Source: QFNR01 sp043842855 (GTDB taxonomy: Bacteria; Pseudomonadota; Gammaproteobacteria; Burkholderiales; Neisseriaceae). Taken from it: a DNA stretch of 64,000 bases. The notes under the pieces are model-generated. The model had not been told where the DNA came from and did not search any database. It was given only the letters and a program-made list of their open reading frames with translations. A program made the position numbers and the translations under genes. The DNA is taken from contig JBBPJF010000001.1 of the NCBI GenBank assembly GCA_043842855.1, positions 372,001 through 436,000 of the forward strand. Direction: 5' to 3'. Shown piece by piece: positions 8,591-18,900 of this stretch (positions are counted from its first letter, which is position 1; every line of letters begins with the position of its first letter).

Positions 8591-8678
8591 GGCCTGGCGT
8601 CACGCGTCGGATCAAGTAACCTTAGCGCCTGAGCCCGTACTTTTTTAAGTTCTCTTACTGCTCTAAAAATTTGGCCCT

Positions 8679-9458
8679 ATGAATTATCTAGCTAAGAAAA
8701 GATTCGGTCAGCACTTTCTGCAAGATGATTATCTCATACACTCCATTATAAAACTTATTGATCCTTCACCCTCGGAAACGCTTGTGGAAATTGGCCCGGG
8801 GAGAGGAGCCTTAACTAAGCCCCTTTGTCAGCTAGTCGAGCACCTGCACGTCATTGAGCTGGATAGGGATCTGATTCATTTCCTACAGCAGACTTCCTAT
8901 TCGCAGCAGCTCATTATACATCATCAAAATGTTTTAACCTTTGAGTTTCAAACTTTGCCAGCGCCTTATAAAATTGTAGGCAATCTTCCTTACAACATTT
9001 CTACTCCCCTCCTCTTCTACTTGCTTCAGTACGAGAAGTTTATTCATAGCACTTATTTTATGTTACAAAAGGAGGTTGCTTTACGTTTAACCGCGAAACC
9101 AGGAACCTCTCAGTTTAGCAAATTGAGTGTCTTATTGCAGTATCACTTTGATATTGAAATTTTATTAAACGTTCCAGCTGACGCTTTTGTCCCAAAGCCC
9201 AAAGTAGAGTCTGCTGTTATACGCATGATTCCCCGTCCTCCCCCACTAAAAGCAAAAAATTGGCAGCAATTCTCTCGATTGATCACCCACGCTTTCCAAA
9301 TGAAGCGAAAAACTATTTTCAACAATTTGCGTTCCTTAGTGTCAAAAGAGGAATTGCTTAATCTAGATATTGATCCCCAGCAACGCCCCGAAACTATTTC
9401 TATTGAAAAGTATGTGCGTTTGAGTAATTCACTCTCTAATAGAAACAAGACAAGCTAA
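8679..9458 (+). CDS. rsmA: 16S rRNA dimethyladenosine transferase RsmA (KsgA)
   Basis: The 259-residue product starts MNYLAKKRFGQHFLQDDYLI, the family signature. SAM-binding motif I is VEIGPGRGALTKPL (about residues 37-50), the acidic motif II HVIELDRDL, and the catalytic motif IV NLPYNIS (about 103-109). RsmA dimethylates two adjacent adenosines near the 3' end of 16S rRNA, a late step in small-subunit assembly. The gene is normal in length and is followed by xerD on the same strand; pdxA and surA, frequent neighbours elsewhere, are absent. Confidence 0.95.
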   Translation: MNYLAKKRFGQHFLQDDYLIHSIIKLIDPSPSETLVEIGPGRGALTKPLCQLVEHLHVIELDRDLIHFLQQTSYSQQLIIHHQNVLTFEFQTLPAPYKIVGNLPYNISTPLLFYLLQYEKFIHSTYFMLQKEVALRLTAKPGTSQFSKLSVLLQYHFDIEILLNVPADAFVPKPKVESAVIRMIPRPPPLKAKNWQQFSRLITHAFQMKRKTIFNNLRSLVSKEELLNLDIDPQQRPETISIEKYVRLSNSLSNRNKTS

Positions 9459-9536
9459 ATAGTTGTAATTAGCGTACGATAAAGGTATTAAAATTTAGAA
9501 GTTTAAAAACACTTCCCTTTATTGGAGTTATCTGTG

Positions 9537-10427
9537 ATGAGTTTTACTATTGAAACACTCATTGAGCTCTTCCTAGAACATCTTTGGTTAACAGAACAAC
9601 TTTCTGCTAATACACTGAAGTCTTATCGATACGACCTATACAAACTTGATCGACGACTTACCCAGCAAAATTGTAACCCTCTGACCGTTGACCGGTATTC
9701 ACTTGCACAAGCTCTATTTGATAACCAAGAAAAGAAAAGCTCTCAAGCTCGCGCTTTATCGGCCAGTAAAAAATTCTTTGCTTTCCTCTATCTAGAAAAA
9801 CACCGCCCAGATAATCCAACTCTAGAACTTAAATCTCCAAGGAAAGCGAAAGACCTACCTCCTATTCTCACTGAACATGCCGTTGAAACCTTACTTAGCC
9901 TTCCCAATACTTCAACGCCTCATGGCTTAAGAGATAAAGCCTTGTTGGAATTCCTTTATGCAACTGGTATGAGAATTTCTGAACTTATCCACCTACAGCT
10001 TAATGAAATTGATCTTAACCGAGGAGTACTGAGTACTATTGGCAAAGGCAACAAACAGCGAATTCTTCCCTTTGGAGAAGTAGCAAACGAATGGTTAGTA
10101 CGCTATCTTAAAATAGCAAGACCTCGTCTGCTTAAAAATTATCGCTGTGATAGCTTATTCGTTAGTCAAAAAAGAGGAGCTATGTCGCGACAATTAGCCT
10201 GGATGATCGTTAAAAGATATGCCCTCGCTGCGGGGTTTGAAGATATTAGTCCTCATACCCTTCGTCATGCTTTTGCCACCCATCTACTTCATCATGGAGC
10301 AGATTTACGAGTTGTACAGTTGCTGCTGGGACATGCAGAAATCAATTCCACTCAGATCTATACTCATGTCGCTAATGAACGCCTAAAATCTATCGTTGAT
10401 CAGTTTCATCCAAGAAGCAAAGGCTGA
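9537..10427 (+). CDS. xerD: Tyrosine recombinase XerD
   Basis: The product is about 296 residues. The N-terminal core-binding domain carries FLEHLWLTEQLSANTLKSY, closer to XerD than XerC as I remember them. Catalytic residues of the C-terminal domain are in place: Arg in ATGMRISEL, HTLRHAFATHLL, LGHAEINSTQIYTH with the tyrosine nucleophile. With XerC it resolves chromosome dimers at dif. The start is set at ATG 9537; GTG 9534 and an in-frame TTG at 9522 are alternatives, and GGAG at 9524-9527 favours one of the two nearer starts. Confidence 0.92.
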   Translation: MSFTIETLIELFLEHLWLTEQLSANTLKSYRYDLYKLDRRLTQQNCNPLTVDRYSLAQALFDNQEKKSSQARALSASKKFFAFLYLEKHRPDNPTLELKSPRKAKDLPPILTEHAVETLLSLPNTSTPHGLRDKALLEFLYATGMRISELIHLQLNEIDLNRGVLSTIGKGNKQRILPFGEVANEWLVRYLKIARPRLLKNYRCDSLFVSQKRGAMSRQLAWMIVKRYALAAGFEDISPHTLRHAFATHLLHHGADLRVVQLLLGHAEINSTQIYTHVANERLKSIVDQFHPRSKG

Positions 10428-10450
10428 ACTAGTGCCACACCCCGCCTAGG

Positions 10451-10478
10451 CAGCAAATCTTAAAATTTGTTGTTTTTC
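10451..10478 (+). terminator. Probable intrinsic terminator after xerD
   Basis: CAGCAAAT pairs with ATTTGTTG (8 bp with one G-T pair) around a CTTAAA loop and runs into TTTTTC. It lies 23 nt after the xerD stop. Confidence 0.55.
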
Positions 10479-10557
10479 TATATTATACTTAAGTTGTGTT
10501 TGACTAATAGCGGTCGAGTATATCACTTTTATCTGTTTATTCCTGAGGAAATGCATA

Positions 10558-11037
10558 ATGATTTATCAACATCTCGCAGTAGCAATAGACGATAGCAGGA
10601 CATCTTTCTTGGCGCTTGAGCATGCTATTAGGCTAGCTAAAATAACCCAGGGGCGGTTAATCCTTATCACTGTCGTTAGCCCTGCAGAATTCATAGCACT
10701 GTCACCAGAAATTATCCCTTATGAAAACTATAAGTTAGCAGCTGAAGCTGAGGGAAAAAAACTATTAGAAAAAGCTACCCACTTCATCCAAAAAGCAGGT
10801 TTACAAAAAATTGATCAAGAAATTATTATAACTTCCCAAAGTCCGTCTGCTATGGCGAGTAAATTGCTTCATCGTGCAGAAGCCTTGGGAGCACAAATAC
10901 TTGTATTAGGCACTCACGGCCGAACCGGTTTGAAGCATCTGCTAGTAGGAAGCTTTGCTGAAACAGTCATGCGCCAGGCGAAGCTCCCTCTGCTTATTCT
11001 ACCCTCAAAGTTAGATAAGCAAGACAATAAAGATTAA
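10558..11037 (+). CDS. Universal stress protein (UspA family)
   Basis: The 159-residue single-domain Usp starts MIYQHLAVAIDDSRTSFLALEHA. Near the C-terminus it has the nucleotide-binding pattern GTHGRTGLKHLLVGSFAE, which fits the G-2x-G-9x-G-[S/T] motif of ATP-binding Usp proteins. It is probably a cytoplasmic stress or survival factor; the specific role cannot be told from sequence. It stands alone between xerD and the convergent asparaginase gene. Confidence 0.88.
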   Translation: MIYQHLAVAIDDSRTSFLALEHAIRLAKITQGRLILITVVSPAEFIALSPEIIPYENYKLAAEAEGKKLLEKATHFIQKAGLQKIDQEIIITSQSPSAMASKLLHRAEALGAQILVLGTHGRTGLKHLLVGSFAETVMRQAKLPLLILPSKLDKQDNKD

Positions 11038-11062
11038 GTCCTCATAGACTCTTTCCTCTAGC

Positions 11063-11107
11063 GCCCCCTCCCGGCAAGCTTCTTAGGAAGTGAGGCGGCC
11101 TGATTTT
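11063..11107. terminator. Possible terminator hairpin between usp and ansA
   Basis: GCCCCCTC and GAGGCGGC pair with one mismatch, with an inner CTTC/GAAG stem, followed on the plus strand by CTGATTTTTG. It lies between the converging usp and asparaginase genes. The U-run is short, so the call is tentative. Confidence 0.35.
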
Positions 11108-11121
11108 TGTCGGGGTAAGTG

Positions 11122-12141
11122 CTATCTCCCAGCATCCATAGCTTCTAGGATTCTTTGGATAAAACTTTTCCGTTCCAGTGGATGCTGATAAAGACTCAGA
11201 GCCAATTGGGTTACTACGTACACTAGCTCAAAGGTTGCGGATAAGCCGCTAATACACCCCATGGCTAATAGTTTCTTGCCAGGCCCATATTCTCCTCCCA
11301 CTCTACCCCTAAGTACTTGAGTTACATTTAAAATAGGAATACCTCGAGCTAGATGATAATTAAGTTCCTTGCATAAAGCGCCTGTTACTGGAATATTCCC
11401 ATTTCCAAAGGTCTGTAGAATGATAGCATCCCATAACTGGCTAGCTATTATCTTACTCATAGCCCACTGATTACCTGGGGCCACCCATAAAGTACAGACT
11501 CGAGTATCATTACGAAACTTAGTCAAGGGTCCTGGTAAGCCTGCAATTTTTGACATGGAGGACCTAGGCTTTCCTTTAGGGTAATACCAACGCTTTAACT
11601 TATAGCTGTACTGTGCTAAAGCCTGATTATGTGGGGTGCAAAAAGCATTTTTTTCTCGTGTACTGACTTTGACACAATCCTCTGCAGCCCAGAGCTTGCA
11701 ATTAAAAACTACAAAAACACCTTCTTGTAAACTTTCTAGAGCTGAACAGGCGCTAATTAAATTGGTTTCCCCATCAGAAGTAGGGCTGTTTATAGGCTCC
11801 ATTGCGCCTGTTAGTATAATTGGTATTGTAGAATTACTATAAAGTATGCTCAGCATAGCAGCAGTGTAAGCCAACGTGTCTGTGCCATGCAAAATGATTA
11901 CGCCCTGATATTGCTCTAAGTCCCGATTGATTAATTCTATCCAACGATTCCAACAATTGAAGTCTAGTGCGCTAGAATCAATCAATGGTTCATCTGTGTA
12001 TAACATTATTTTCTGGTTTGAGAACCGGGATAGTAGAAAGCGCTCAATAGCGTCAGCATCAGGCAGCAGACCGTCAGCTGTAGATTTCATACCGATCGTG
12101 CCACCGGTATAGATCATCTTAATAGAGTGAATCTTTCGCAC
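11122..12141 (-). CDS. ansA: L-asparaginase, cytoplasmic type I
   Basis: The 339-residue product has the first active-site threonine in MIYTGGTIGMKS (about residues 9-20) and the second in ILHGTDTLAYTAAML (about 85-99), plus LQTFGNGNIP in the C-terminal half. No signal peptide is seen, which agrees with the AnsA-type cytoplasmic enzyme hydrolysing asparagine to aspartate and ammonia. The start is a GTG at 12141 without a convincing ribosome binding site; ATG at 12117 would leave too little before TGGTIG. It is transcribed divergently from the response regulator gene. Confidence 0.88.
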   Translation of the reverse strand: MRKIHSIKMIYTGGTIGMKSTADGLLPDADAIERFLLSRFSNQKIMLYTDEPLIDSSALDFNCWNRWIELINRDLEQYQGVIILHGTDTLAYTAAMLSILYSNSTIPIILTGAMEPINSPTSDGETNLISACSALESLQEGVFVVFNCKLWAAEDCVKVSTREKNAFCTPHNQALAQYSYKLKRWYYPKGKPRSSMSKIAGLPGPLTKFRNDTRVCTLWVAPGNQWAMSKIIASQLWDAIILQTFGNGNIPVTGALCKELNYHLARGIPILNVTQVLRGRVGGEYGPGKKLLAMGCISGLSATFELVYVVTQLALSLYQHPLERKSFIQRILEAMDAGR

Positions 12142-12198
12142 CTTGTACTTTATGCCTATAATTAGATATTTACTGTCCCTAATTCTAAGCTGAAAACT

Positions 12199-12927
12199 AT
12201 GTTAAGTGCTATTATTTTAGAGGATGAGATACTGGCCCAGGAAAGATTAAAGCTTCTTTTGAAGGATAACAAAGTGGCTGTGCTAGAAACGTTCAAAAGC
12301 GCTAGCTCAGCTTTAATTTGGTTGGAAGGACACGTTACCGACATTATATTTGTGGATATTGGTTTGCCTGAAATAAATGGAATCGAGTTTGTCCGGCAAC
12401 TTCGGCAAAAAAAAATTTCTGCTGCTTCAGTAATTTTCTCCACTGCTTATGATAATTTCGCTGTTGAGGCTTTTACCTTGAATGCTACCGACTATTTGCT
12501 TAAACCCATTCGTGCTAAACGCCTGAAGGAAGCTCTCAACAAAATTCCCAATTATCAACAGGAAAAAGAAAATGGTTTCCACTTTTTTAAAATACAACTT
12601 AAGAAGAATTTACTGAAAATACCGTGGCAGAAAGTTGTCTATCTACAAGCCGAGGATAAAAGCGTGTTTCTATTTACCGTTCAACAAGAAATCTATGAGT
12701 TACCCTATAGCCTAACTTACTGGGAAAATCAGTTGCAGGATAAGGCTATTAGAATACATAGGAATACTTTAGTAATAAAACCTATGTTAGAGGCCCTCGT
12801 TAAACGGGAAATTAATAACCACCTTAAATGGCATGCTAAAATTGCCAACAGTGACTTGCTACTACCTATTAGCCGTAGACAACTTAGTCAAGTACAGCAA
12901 CAATTCTATGAAACTGCTACACCATGA
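12199..12927 (+). CDS. LytTR-family response regulator (AlgR/LytR-like)
   Basis: The 242-residue product has a CheY-like receiver with acidic residues E8/D9, the likely phosphoacceptor D53 in FVDIGLPEINGIEF, and K102 in DYLLKPIRA. A LytTR DNA-binding domain (about 130-238) follows, with VVYLQAEDKSVFLFT and IRIHRNTLV. No sensor kinase gene adjoins it. Its TGA overlaps the ATG of obg by 4 nt (ATGA), so translation of obg is probably coupled to it, an unusual pairing. Confidence 0.88.
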   Translation: MLSAIILEDEILAQERLKLLLKDNKVAVLETFKSASSALIWLEGHVTDIIFVDIGLPEINGIEFVRQLRQKKISAASVIFSTAYDNFAVEAFTLNATDYLLKPIRAKRLKEALNKIPNYQQEKENGFHFFKIQLKKNLLKIPWQKVVYLQAEDKSVFLFTVQQEIYELPYSLTYWENQLQDKAIRIHRNTLVIKPMLEALVKREINNHLKWHAKIANSDLLLPISRRQLSQVQQQFYETATP

Positions 12928-14012
12928 ACTATATTGATGAAGCTGTGATCGAAGTCATAGCTGGAGACGGAGGCGATGGTGCCGTTAGCTTTCGCCGTGA
13001 AAAATTTGTCCCTAAAGGTGGGCCCGATGGCGGAGATGGCGGCAAGGGAGGCAGCATTTTTGCTTTGGCAGACCATAATCTAAATACTCTTTTTGAATAT
13101 CGCTTCAAAAGAATTTTTCGTGCACAAAGGGGGGAAAAAGGCCAGGGAAGTAATCGATATGGTAAAAGTGCTAAAGACGTTTACCTCAGGATGCCCGTAG
13201 GTACTGTTATCAAAGATTATGAATCCCAGAGCCTTTTGGCCGATCTGACTCACACTCAACAAACTGTATGCTTAGTTAAGGGAGGGAAAGGAGGCTGGGG
13301 TAATGTTCATTTCAAGTCTTCTACGAATCGAACTCCTAGGCAATTTACTCGGGGAGAAACGGGAGAAATCAAACGCCTGAGCTTGGAACTGAAGCTAATG
13401 GCTGATGTTGGACTATTGGGGCTTCCCAATGCTGGGAAATCTACTTTTATCCGAGCAGTTTCAGCTGCACAACCAAAAGTTGCAGATTATCCCTTCACTA
13501 CACTTTATCCAACTTTGGGTGTAGTCAGACTTGAACCAGATAAACATTTTGTCGTGGCCGATATTCCTGGCCTTATCGAGGGTGCAGCTGAGGGGGCTGG
13601 TTTAGGTCATCAATTCTTGAGACATCTTACTCGAAACAACTTATTACTGCATATCATTGATATTGCCCAACAGGATAGCTCACACGATCCTGCTGTCCAA
13701 GCTATAGGGCTTTTGAAGGAATTAAAAAAATTTCAAAAAACCTTATTTGAAAAACCTCGGTGGATCGTTTTTAATAAAATAGACCTCTTAGATGCTACTA
13801 CAGCAGAAATAAGGAAAAAACATGTTTTGCAAAGTCTACTTGCAGAATGCCTAGTAGCCCCTGATATTCCTACCTTCAGTATAAGTGCTATGCACAAAAC
13901 TGAATTACAACCTTTACTGCTTGCTATCAGTAACTATCTAAAACAACTTAAAACTAGCTTAGTCGATCCCTTAGCAGAGAAACCAGATTTGATCTCTTCC
14001 AAACTAAGTTAA
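12924..14012 (+). CDS. obg: GTPase Obg/CgtA
   Basis: The 362-residue product has the glycine-rich Obg fold at the N-terminus (VIEVIAGDGGDGAVSFRREK, GGPDGGDGGKGG). The GTPase domain has G1 GLPNAGKST (about residue 167), switch region PFTTLYPTLG, DIPGLIEGAAEG and FNKIDLLD. It acts in large-subunit assembly and stress control. The usual neighbours rplU and rpmA are absent; instead it overlaps a LytTR response regulator and precedes cysS. Confidence 0.95.
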   Translation: MNYIDEAVIEVIAGDGGDGAVSFRREKFVPKGGPDGGDGGKGGSIFALADHNLNTLFEYRFKRIFRAQRGEKGQGSNRYGKSAKDVYLRMPVGTVIKDYESQSLLADLTHTQQTVCLVKGGKGGWGNVHFKSSTNRTPRQFTRGETGEIKRLSLELKLMADVGLLGLPNAGKSTFIRAVSAAQPKVADYPFTTLYPTLGVVRLEPDKHFVVADIPGLIEGAAEGAGLGHQFLRHLTRNNLLLHIIDIAQQDSSHDPAVQAIGLLKELKKFQKTLFEKPRWIVFNKIDLLDATTAEIRKKHVLQSLLAECLVAPDIPTFSISAMHKTELQPLLLAISNYLKQLKTSLVDPLAEKPDLISSKLS

Positions 14013-14077
14013 AAATAATTTGAAAGATTAGTGAGTGAACAGTAACATTAGCACCACTGAATTTTCCCCTGTTATTT

Positions 14078-15502
14078 ATGTTAAAAATTTACAATAGCCT
14101 CACTAAGCAGAAAGAAGTATTTAAGCCACTTGATCCCCAACGGGTGCGTATGTACGTCTGTGGTATGACTGTATATGATTATTGTCATTTGGGACATGCC
14201 CGAGTGATGGTAGTCTTTGATGTAATTGCCCGTTGGCTCCGGACCCTTGGTTACCCCTTAACTTACGTCAGAAATATCACTGATATAGACGATAAAATTA
14301 TTACCGTAGCTAAAAACTCACAGAAGGATTATAAAGAGGTAACCGCTTTCTTTATCAAGGCTATGCATGAGGACTCTAGAGCCCTGGGTGTGCTCTCCCC
14401 GGATAGGGAGCCTAGGGCTACTGATTATATTCCTCAAGTTATCCAAATGATTGCAACCCTGATACAAAATCAAAAGGCTTACGTAGCGGATAACGGTGAT
14501 GTTTACTATGCTGTGCGGAGTTTCGCTGCTTACGGCCAATTATCAGGAAAACATTTAGAAGAGCTAAGGGCTGGGGAACGAGTAGAAATTAATAGTGCCA
14601 AGAGAGATCCACTGGATTTTGTTCTCTGGAAGCAGGCAAAACCCGATGAACCATCTTGGTCGAGCCCATGGGGAAAAGGAAGACCAGGCTGGCATATTGA
14701 ATGCTCTGCTATGAGTGCTAACTTGCTTGGAGAAAGTTTTGACCTACATGGAGGGGGGATCGACTTACAATTTCCCCACCATGAAAATGAGTTAGCACAA
14801 AGTTGCGGAGTGTTCCCATCCCTGTGTAATTTTCAGCATATTGATCATCAAAGATGTATCCAAAGCCATGTCAGGTACTGGTTGCATAATGGCTTTGTTC
14901 GAATTAATAATGAGAAAATGTCAAAATCCCTAGGTAATTTCTTTACTATTCGAGAAATATTAGGCCAATATTCTGCTGAAGTATTAAGATTTTTCTTGCT
15001 TCGGACTCACTATAGAAGTCCCTTAAACTATTCTACTCAACATCTCCAAGATGCTAAGAATGCCCTGACTCGTCTTTACAACGCCTTGAAACATACTTCT
15101 GTAGATTCCTTTCTCCATCTACGTTTAGACCATCAGGCAAATCGCTATACTCGGGCTTTTTTTGACGCAATGAATGAAGATTTCAACACAACTGAAGCCC
15201 TTTCTGTTCTATTTGAATTGGCAGGTGAAGTCAATAGGACGAATGATCCACAGTTAGGCGGCTATCTAAAACTTCTAGGGGAAACACTTGGACTTCTGCA
15301 ACAAGCTCCTAATGAATTTCTTCAATCTCAGAAAAGTGTGACTCAACTCGATACAGACCGTATAGAAAAACTTATTCAAGAAAGAACACTAGCTCGACAG
15401 AAAAAAAATTGGGCTGAATCGGATAGAATCAGAGACTACCTGCTGGAACAGAATATTCTTTTAGAAGATTCTGCCCAAGGTACTACCTGGCGATATAAGT
15501 GA
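14078..15502 (+). CDS. cysS: Cysteinyl-tRNA synthetase
   Basis: The 474-residue class I synthetase has a zinc-site cysteine in MYVCGMTVYDYCHLGHARV, where HLGH is the HIGH-type motif. Further zinc ligands lie in GWHIECSAMS and FPHHENELAQS, and the KMSKS loop in NNEKMSKSLGN. It charges tRNA-Cys. Length and motif order are typical. It follows obg by 65 nt on the same strand and is probably the last gene of this unit. Confidence 0.96.
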   Translation: MLKIYNSLTKQKEVFKPLDPQRVRMYVCGMTVYDYCHLGHARVMVVFDVIARWLRTLGYPLTYVRNITDIDDKIITVAKNSQKDYKEVTAFFIKAMHEDSRALGVLSPDREPRATDYIPQVIQMIATLIQNQKAYVADNGDVYYAVRSFAAYGQLSGKHLEELRAGERVEINSAKRDPLDFVLWKQAKPDEPSWSSPWGKGRPGWHIECSAMSANLLGESFDLHGGGIDLQFPHHENELAQSCGVFPSLCNFQHIDHQRCIQSHVRYWLHNGFVRINNEKMSKSLGNFFTIREILGQYSAEVLRFFLLRTHYRSPLNYSTQHLQDAKNALTRLYNALKHTSVDSFLHLRLDHQANRYTRAFFDAMNEDFNTTEALSVLFELAGEVNRTNDPQLGGYLKLLGETLGLLQQAPNEFLQSQKSVTQLDTDRIEKLIQERTLARQKKNWAESDRIRDYLLEQNILLEDSAQGTTWRYK

Positions 15503-15967
15503 AGTGTACTGCCATGTACTGGCTATAGTTGAAGTGTGCCTCTACCCCTTAACAGAGCAACTACTTTAGCTTCTAGCAGAGCTGTTGCCTGGATAAAATT
15601 ATTTAATTGAGTAAATGACAATCCAGCTCAGAACGCCGATTCTACTGGGTTGTGCTTCTCCCTAAAATTCCGTAATTTACAACTGACATTACTTCTCGAG
15701 GGGGCGGGAGGCACGTATACCTATGCCTTATTGGTATTCTCTTACATGACGTCTTTTAGTCTATTTTGCCCTCGGAGTCTGCTTCTTCAATTAAACTTAT
15801 TTCAGCTCCCCTAGTTAAAAAAACCATAGAAGACCCCATCCTTAAGAGATTGCCTTTAGATTCGCAAGCCCTCCTAAACTAATAAGCTTAGGTGCAGAAC
15901 TACAAAACTAAATAGTAAATACCTTCTTCAAATTTTATCTCTCGTAACATGAGAAAAGCTTATTTAC
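15503..15967. other. Gene-free stretch between converging cysS and dnaE
   Basis: These 465 nt contain no open frame with family features on either strand and no clear hairpin-plus-T terminator. It may be decayed coding sequence, but I recognise no remnant. Confidence 0.5.
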
Positions 15968-18900
15968 CTATTTCCATTCTAAATGGACGTTTGAACTTCC
16001 AATCAAATTTTCCAATGCATCTAATAGATCTTCTCGAGGGCTTAATTTCCATTTAACAGAAGGCTTCAAATAACCCCTAACACAAGAATCTTGGTAAGCT
16101 ATTTTCAGGGGTACGCCTACTATAGGATCTTGGCTCCTATAGGTATTTAATAGGGCTAAGAGAGACTCTAAAGGGGTATCAGGGGTAATTTGCACCTCTA
16201 AACAATGGGCGTAACGAGACCTAACTTCCTCTAAATCAATTATTTTTTTTACGACTACCCTTAATTCATCGGCTTGATGGTATTCAATCTTCTTGATATG
16301 AACTTGACAAAATATAGGTATATCGACCTGTAATGATTTTGCATAGTCTTCCAAAACTTCTTCGCTTAGACTCACTTCACACCTCTGCGTACGATCATCT
16401 AACTCCATCAACCACAGTTTTCGTCCTGATCTGGTAATCAAGCTTCTAAGTTTATTAATAACTCCACCAATCCAAAAGCCCTCCCCTACCTTTAGCTGGG
16501 CTAACTTGAGCCGTTTTGGTAAGTGTTCCAAAACAGCTTGATAGGGTTCAAATGGATGCCCTGAAATATAAAAACCAACTGCTTGTTTTTCCTCTTGAAG
16601 CCTACGACTCAGTTTCCAATTAGGGCTCGGCTTCATTCGAACCACTTGCTTTATTTCCTGATCCAAATCAAATAGCCCACCCTGAACCTTATGAGTTTTC
16701 CGCTGCTCCGCGTAATCTAAGGCTAATGTAATATTTTCAAATAATATTGCCCGATTACTTTCTAATTCATCAAAAGCCCCAGCCCTTATTAATGATTCAA
16801 GTACCCGCTTATTAATCACACTTTTGCCCAATCGGGCGCAAAAATCAAATAAATCCCGATAAGCACCATGTTCTTTTCTTTCTTTAACTATGCAGTCAAC
16901 TGCATATTCTCCCACCCCTTTAATAGCACCTAGGGCATAGCGTAAACTATCTGTACTCTCCGGTACAAAATAGTAAAAAGATTGATTAATCGAGGGTGGA
17001 AGTATCCGCAACTGGTTTCTCTTGGCGTCTTCATAGAAAACTTCTAGCTGATCTGTATTATTTAATTCACTAGACATCGTTGCGCTCATAAATTCTACGT
17101 TGTAATGTGCCTTTAACCAAGCTGTCTGGTAAGCAATTAGGGCATAAGCTGCAGCATGGGATTTATTAAAACCATATCCTGCAAAACGTTCCATGTAATC
17201 GAACACTTCGTTAGCCTTTTCTTTTTCTAATCCCCTATGCAAAGCGCCTTCGACGAAAACAGCCCTTTGCTTCAGCATTTCTTCTAGCTTTTTCTTACCC
17301 ATAGCTCTGCGTAATAAATCAGCTTGTCCCAAAGTATACCCAGCACAAACTTGTGCAGTTTGCATTACCTGTTCCTGATAGACCATAATACCGTACGTGG
17401 GCCCTAGTATTTCCTGTACATAGGGATGTAAATACTCAAAGGGCTCTCCTTGCATTCGCCTAATAAAATCAGGGATAAGATCCATAGGACCAGGTCTATA
17501 GAGCGCAACAAATGCTATAATTTCTTCAAACTTTGACGGTTTTGCTTCAACTAACATTCGCTTCATTCCTGAAGACTCAAATTGAAAGATAGCCGTGGTA
17601 TTAGCCTCTTGAAAAATTTGAAAGGCTTTTTCATCTTCTAAGGAAATATTTGCAAGGTTGATAGAGGTCCCTCTATGCTGGGTAACCAATTCCTGCGCCA
17701 TCTGCAAAATAGTTAGATTCCTCAAACCTAAAAAATCAAACTTAATTAAGCCCACTGCCTCCACGTCGTCTTTATCATACATAGAAACAGGGGCGGTATC
17801 TGTACCAGAGGCTTTGTATATCGGGCAAAAATCTGTCAATTTTCTAGGAGCAATTAATACACCCCCAGCGTGCATACCCATATTGCGTACAAGATTTTCT
17901 AGTTTAAGTGCTAACTCCATTAATTCTTCTGCCGATTCTTCCTTAAGTAACCTAGGTATTTCTGGTTCTAATTCCATGGATCTTTTTAATCCAACCGGTC
18001 TATTAGCCTCTATAGGAATTAGCTTAGATAACTTGTCACAAAAACTAAAGGGTAAACCCAGCACTCTACCCACGTCCCTTATGACTGCCTTAGAAGACAT
18101 CGTGCCAAACGTTATGATCTGACTAACTGCTTCTGTGCCGTACTTTTCTCGAACATATTCAATCACCCGATTTCGATTCTCCTGACAAAAGTCAATGTCA
18201 AAATCTGGCATAGAAACACGCTCTGGATTTAAAAACCTCTCAAATAACAACCCATATTGGATGGGGTCCAATTCTGTTATATTTAAGCTGTAGGCAACCA
18301 GGGATCCCGCTCCTGAGCCCCTACCAGGCCCCACGGGACAATTATTATTTTTCGCCCAATTAATAAAATCCGCCACAATAAGAAAATAGCCAGCAAACCC
18401 CATTTGAACAATAATTTCGAGCTCGAAGTCGAGCCGTTCTCGGTAGATGGGTATCTTGTTTTGCCGTAATTCCTCTGCAGGGAATAATTGAAATAATCTA
18501 TTTTCTAGTCCTTTATGGGCAACCTTGGTTAAATAACTAGCCAAATCTTCTCCCTCAGGAATGGGAAAATTAGGCAAGCAGGTTTGTCCTAAAGCTAAGC
18601 TTACAGTACAGCGCTTAGCAATTTCAAAACTATTCTCGAGAGCACTGGGCAGATCTTGGAATAGCTCTTCCATCTCTAACGCAGTTAGGCTATATTGACT
18701 TGGATGAAAAAGCTGCTTTCTTTTAGGGTCTGCTAAAATATCACCCCTAGTGATGCATACCTTCACTTCCTGAGCTGCGAAATCCTCCCGTTTCAAAAAT
18801 TGTGCCGAATGGGTTGCTACAAGTGGGAGCTCTAGTTCCTGAGCCAATTTAATCGATCCTAGCAAACTTTTTTCTGCCTGAGCTCGCAGCATTTGAAAAT

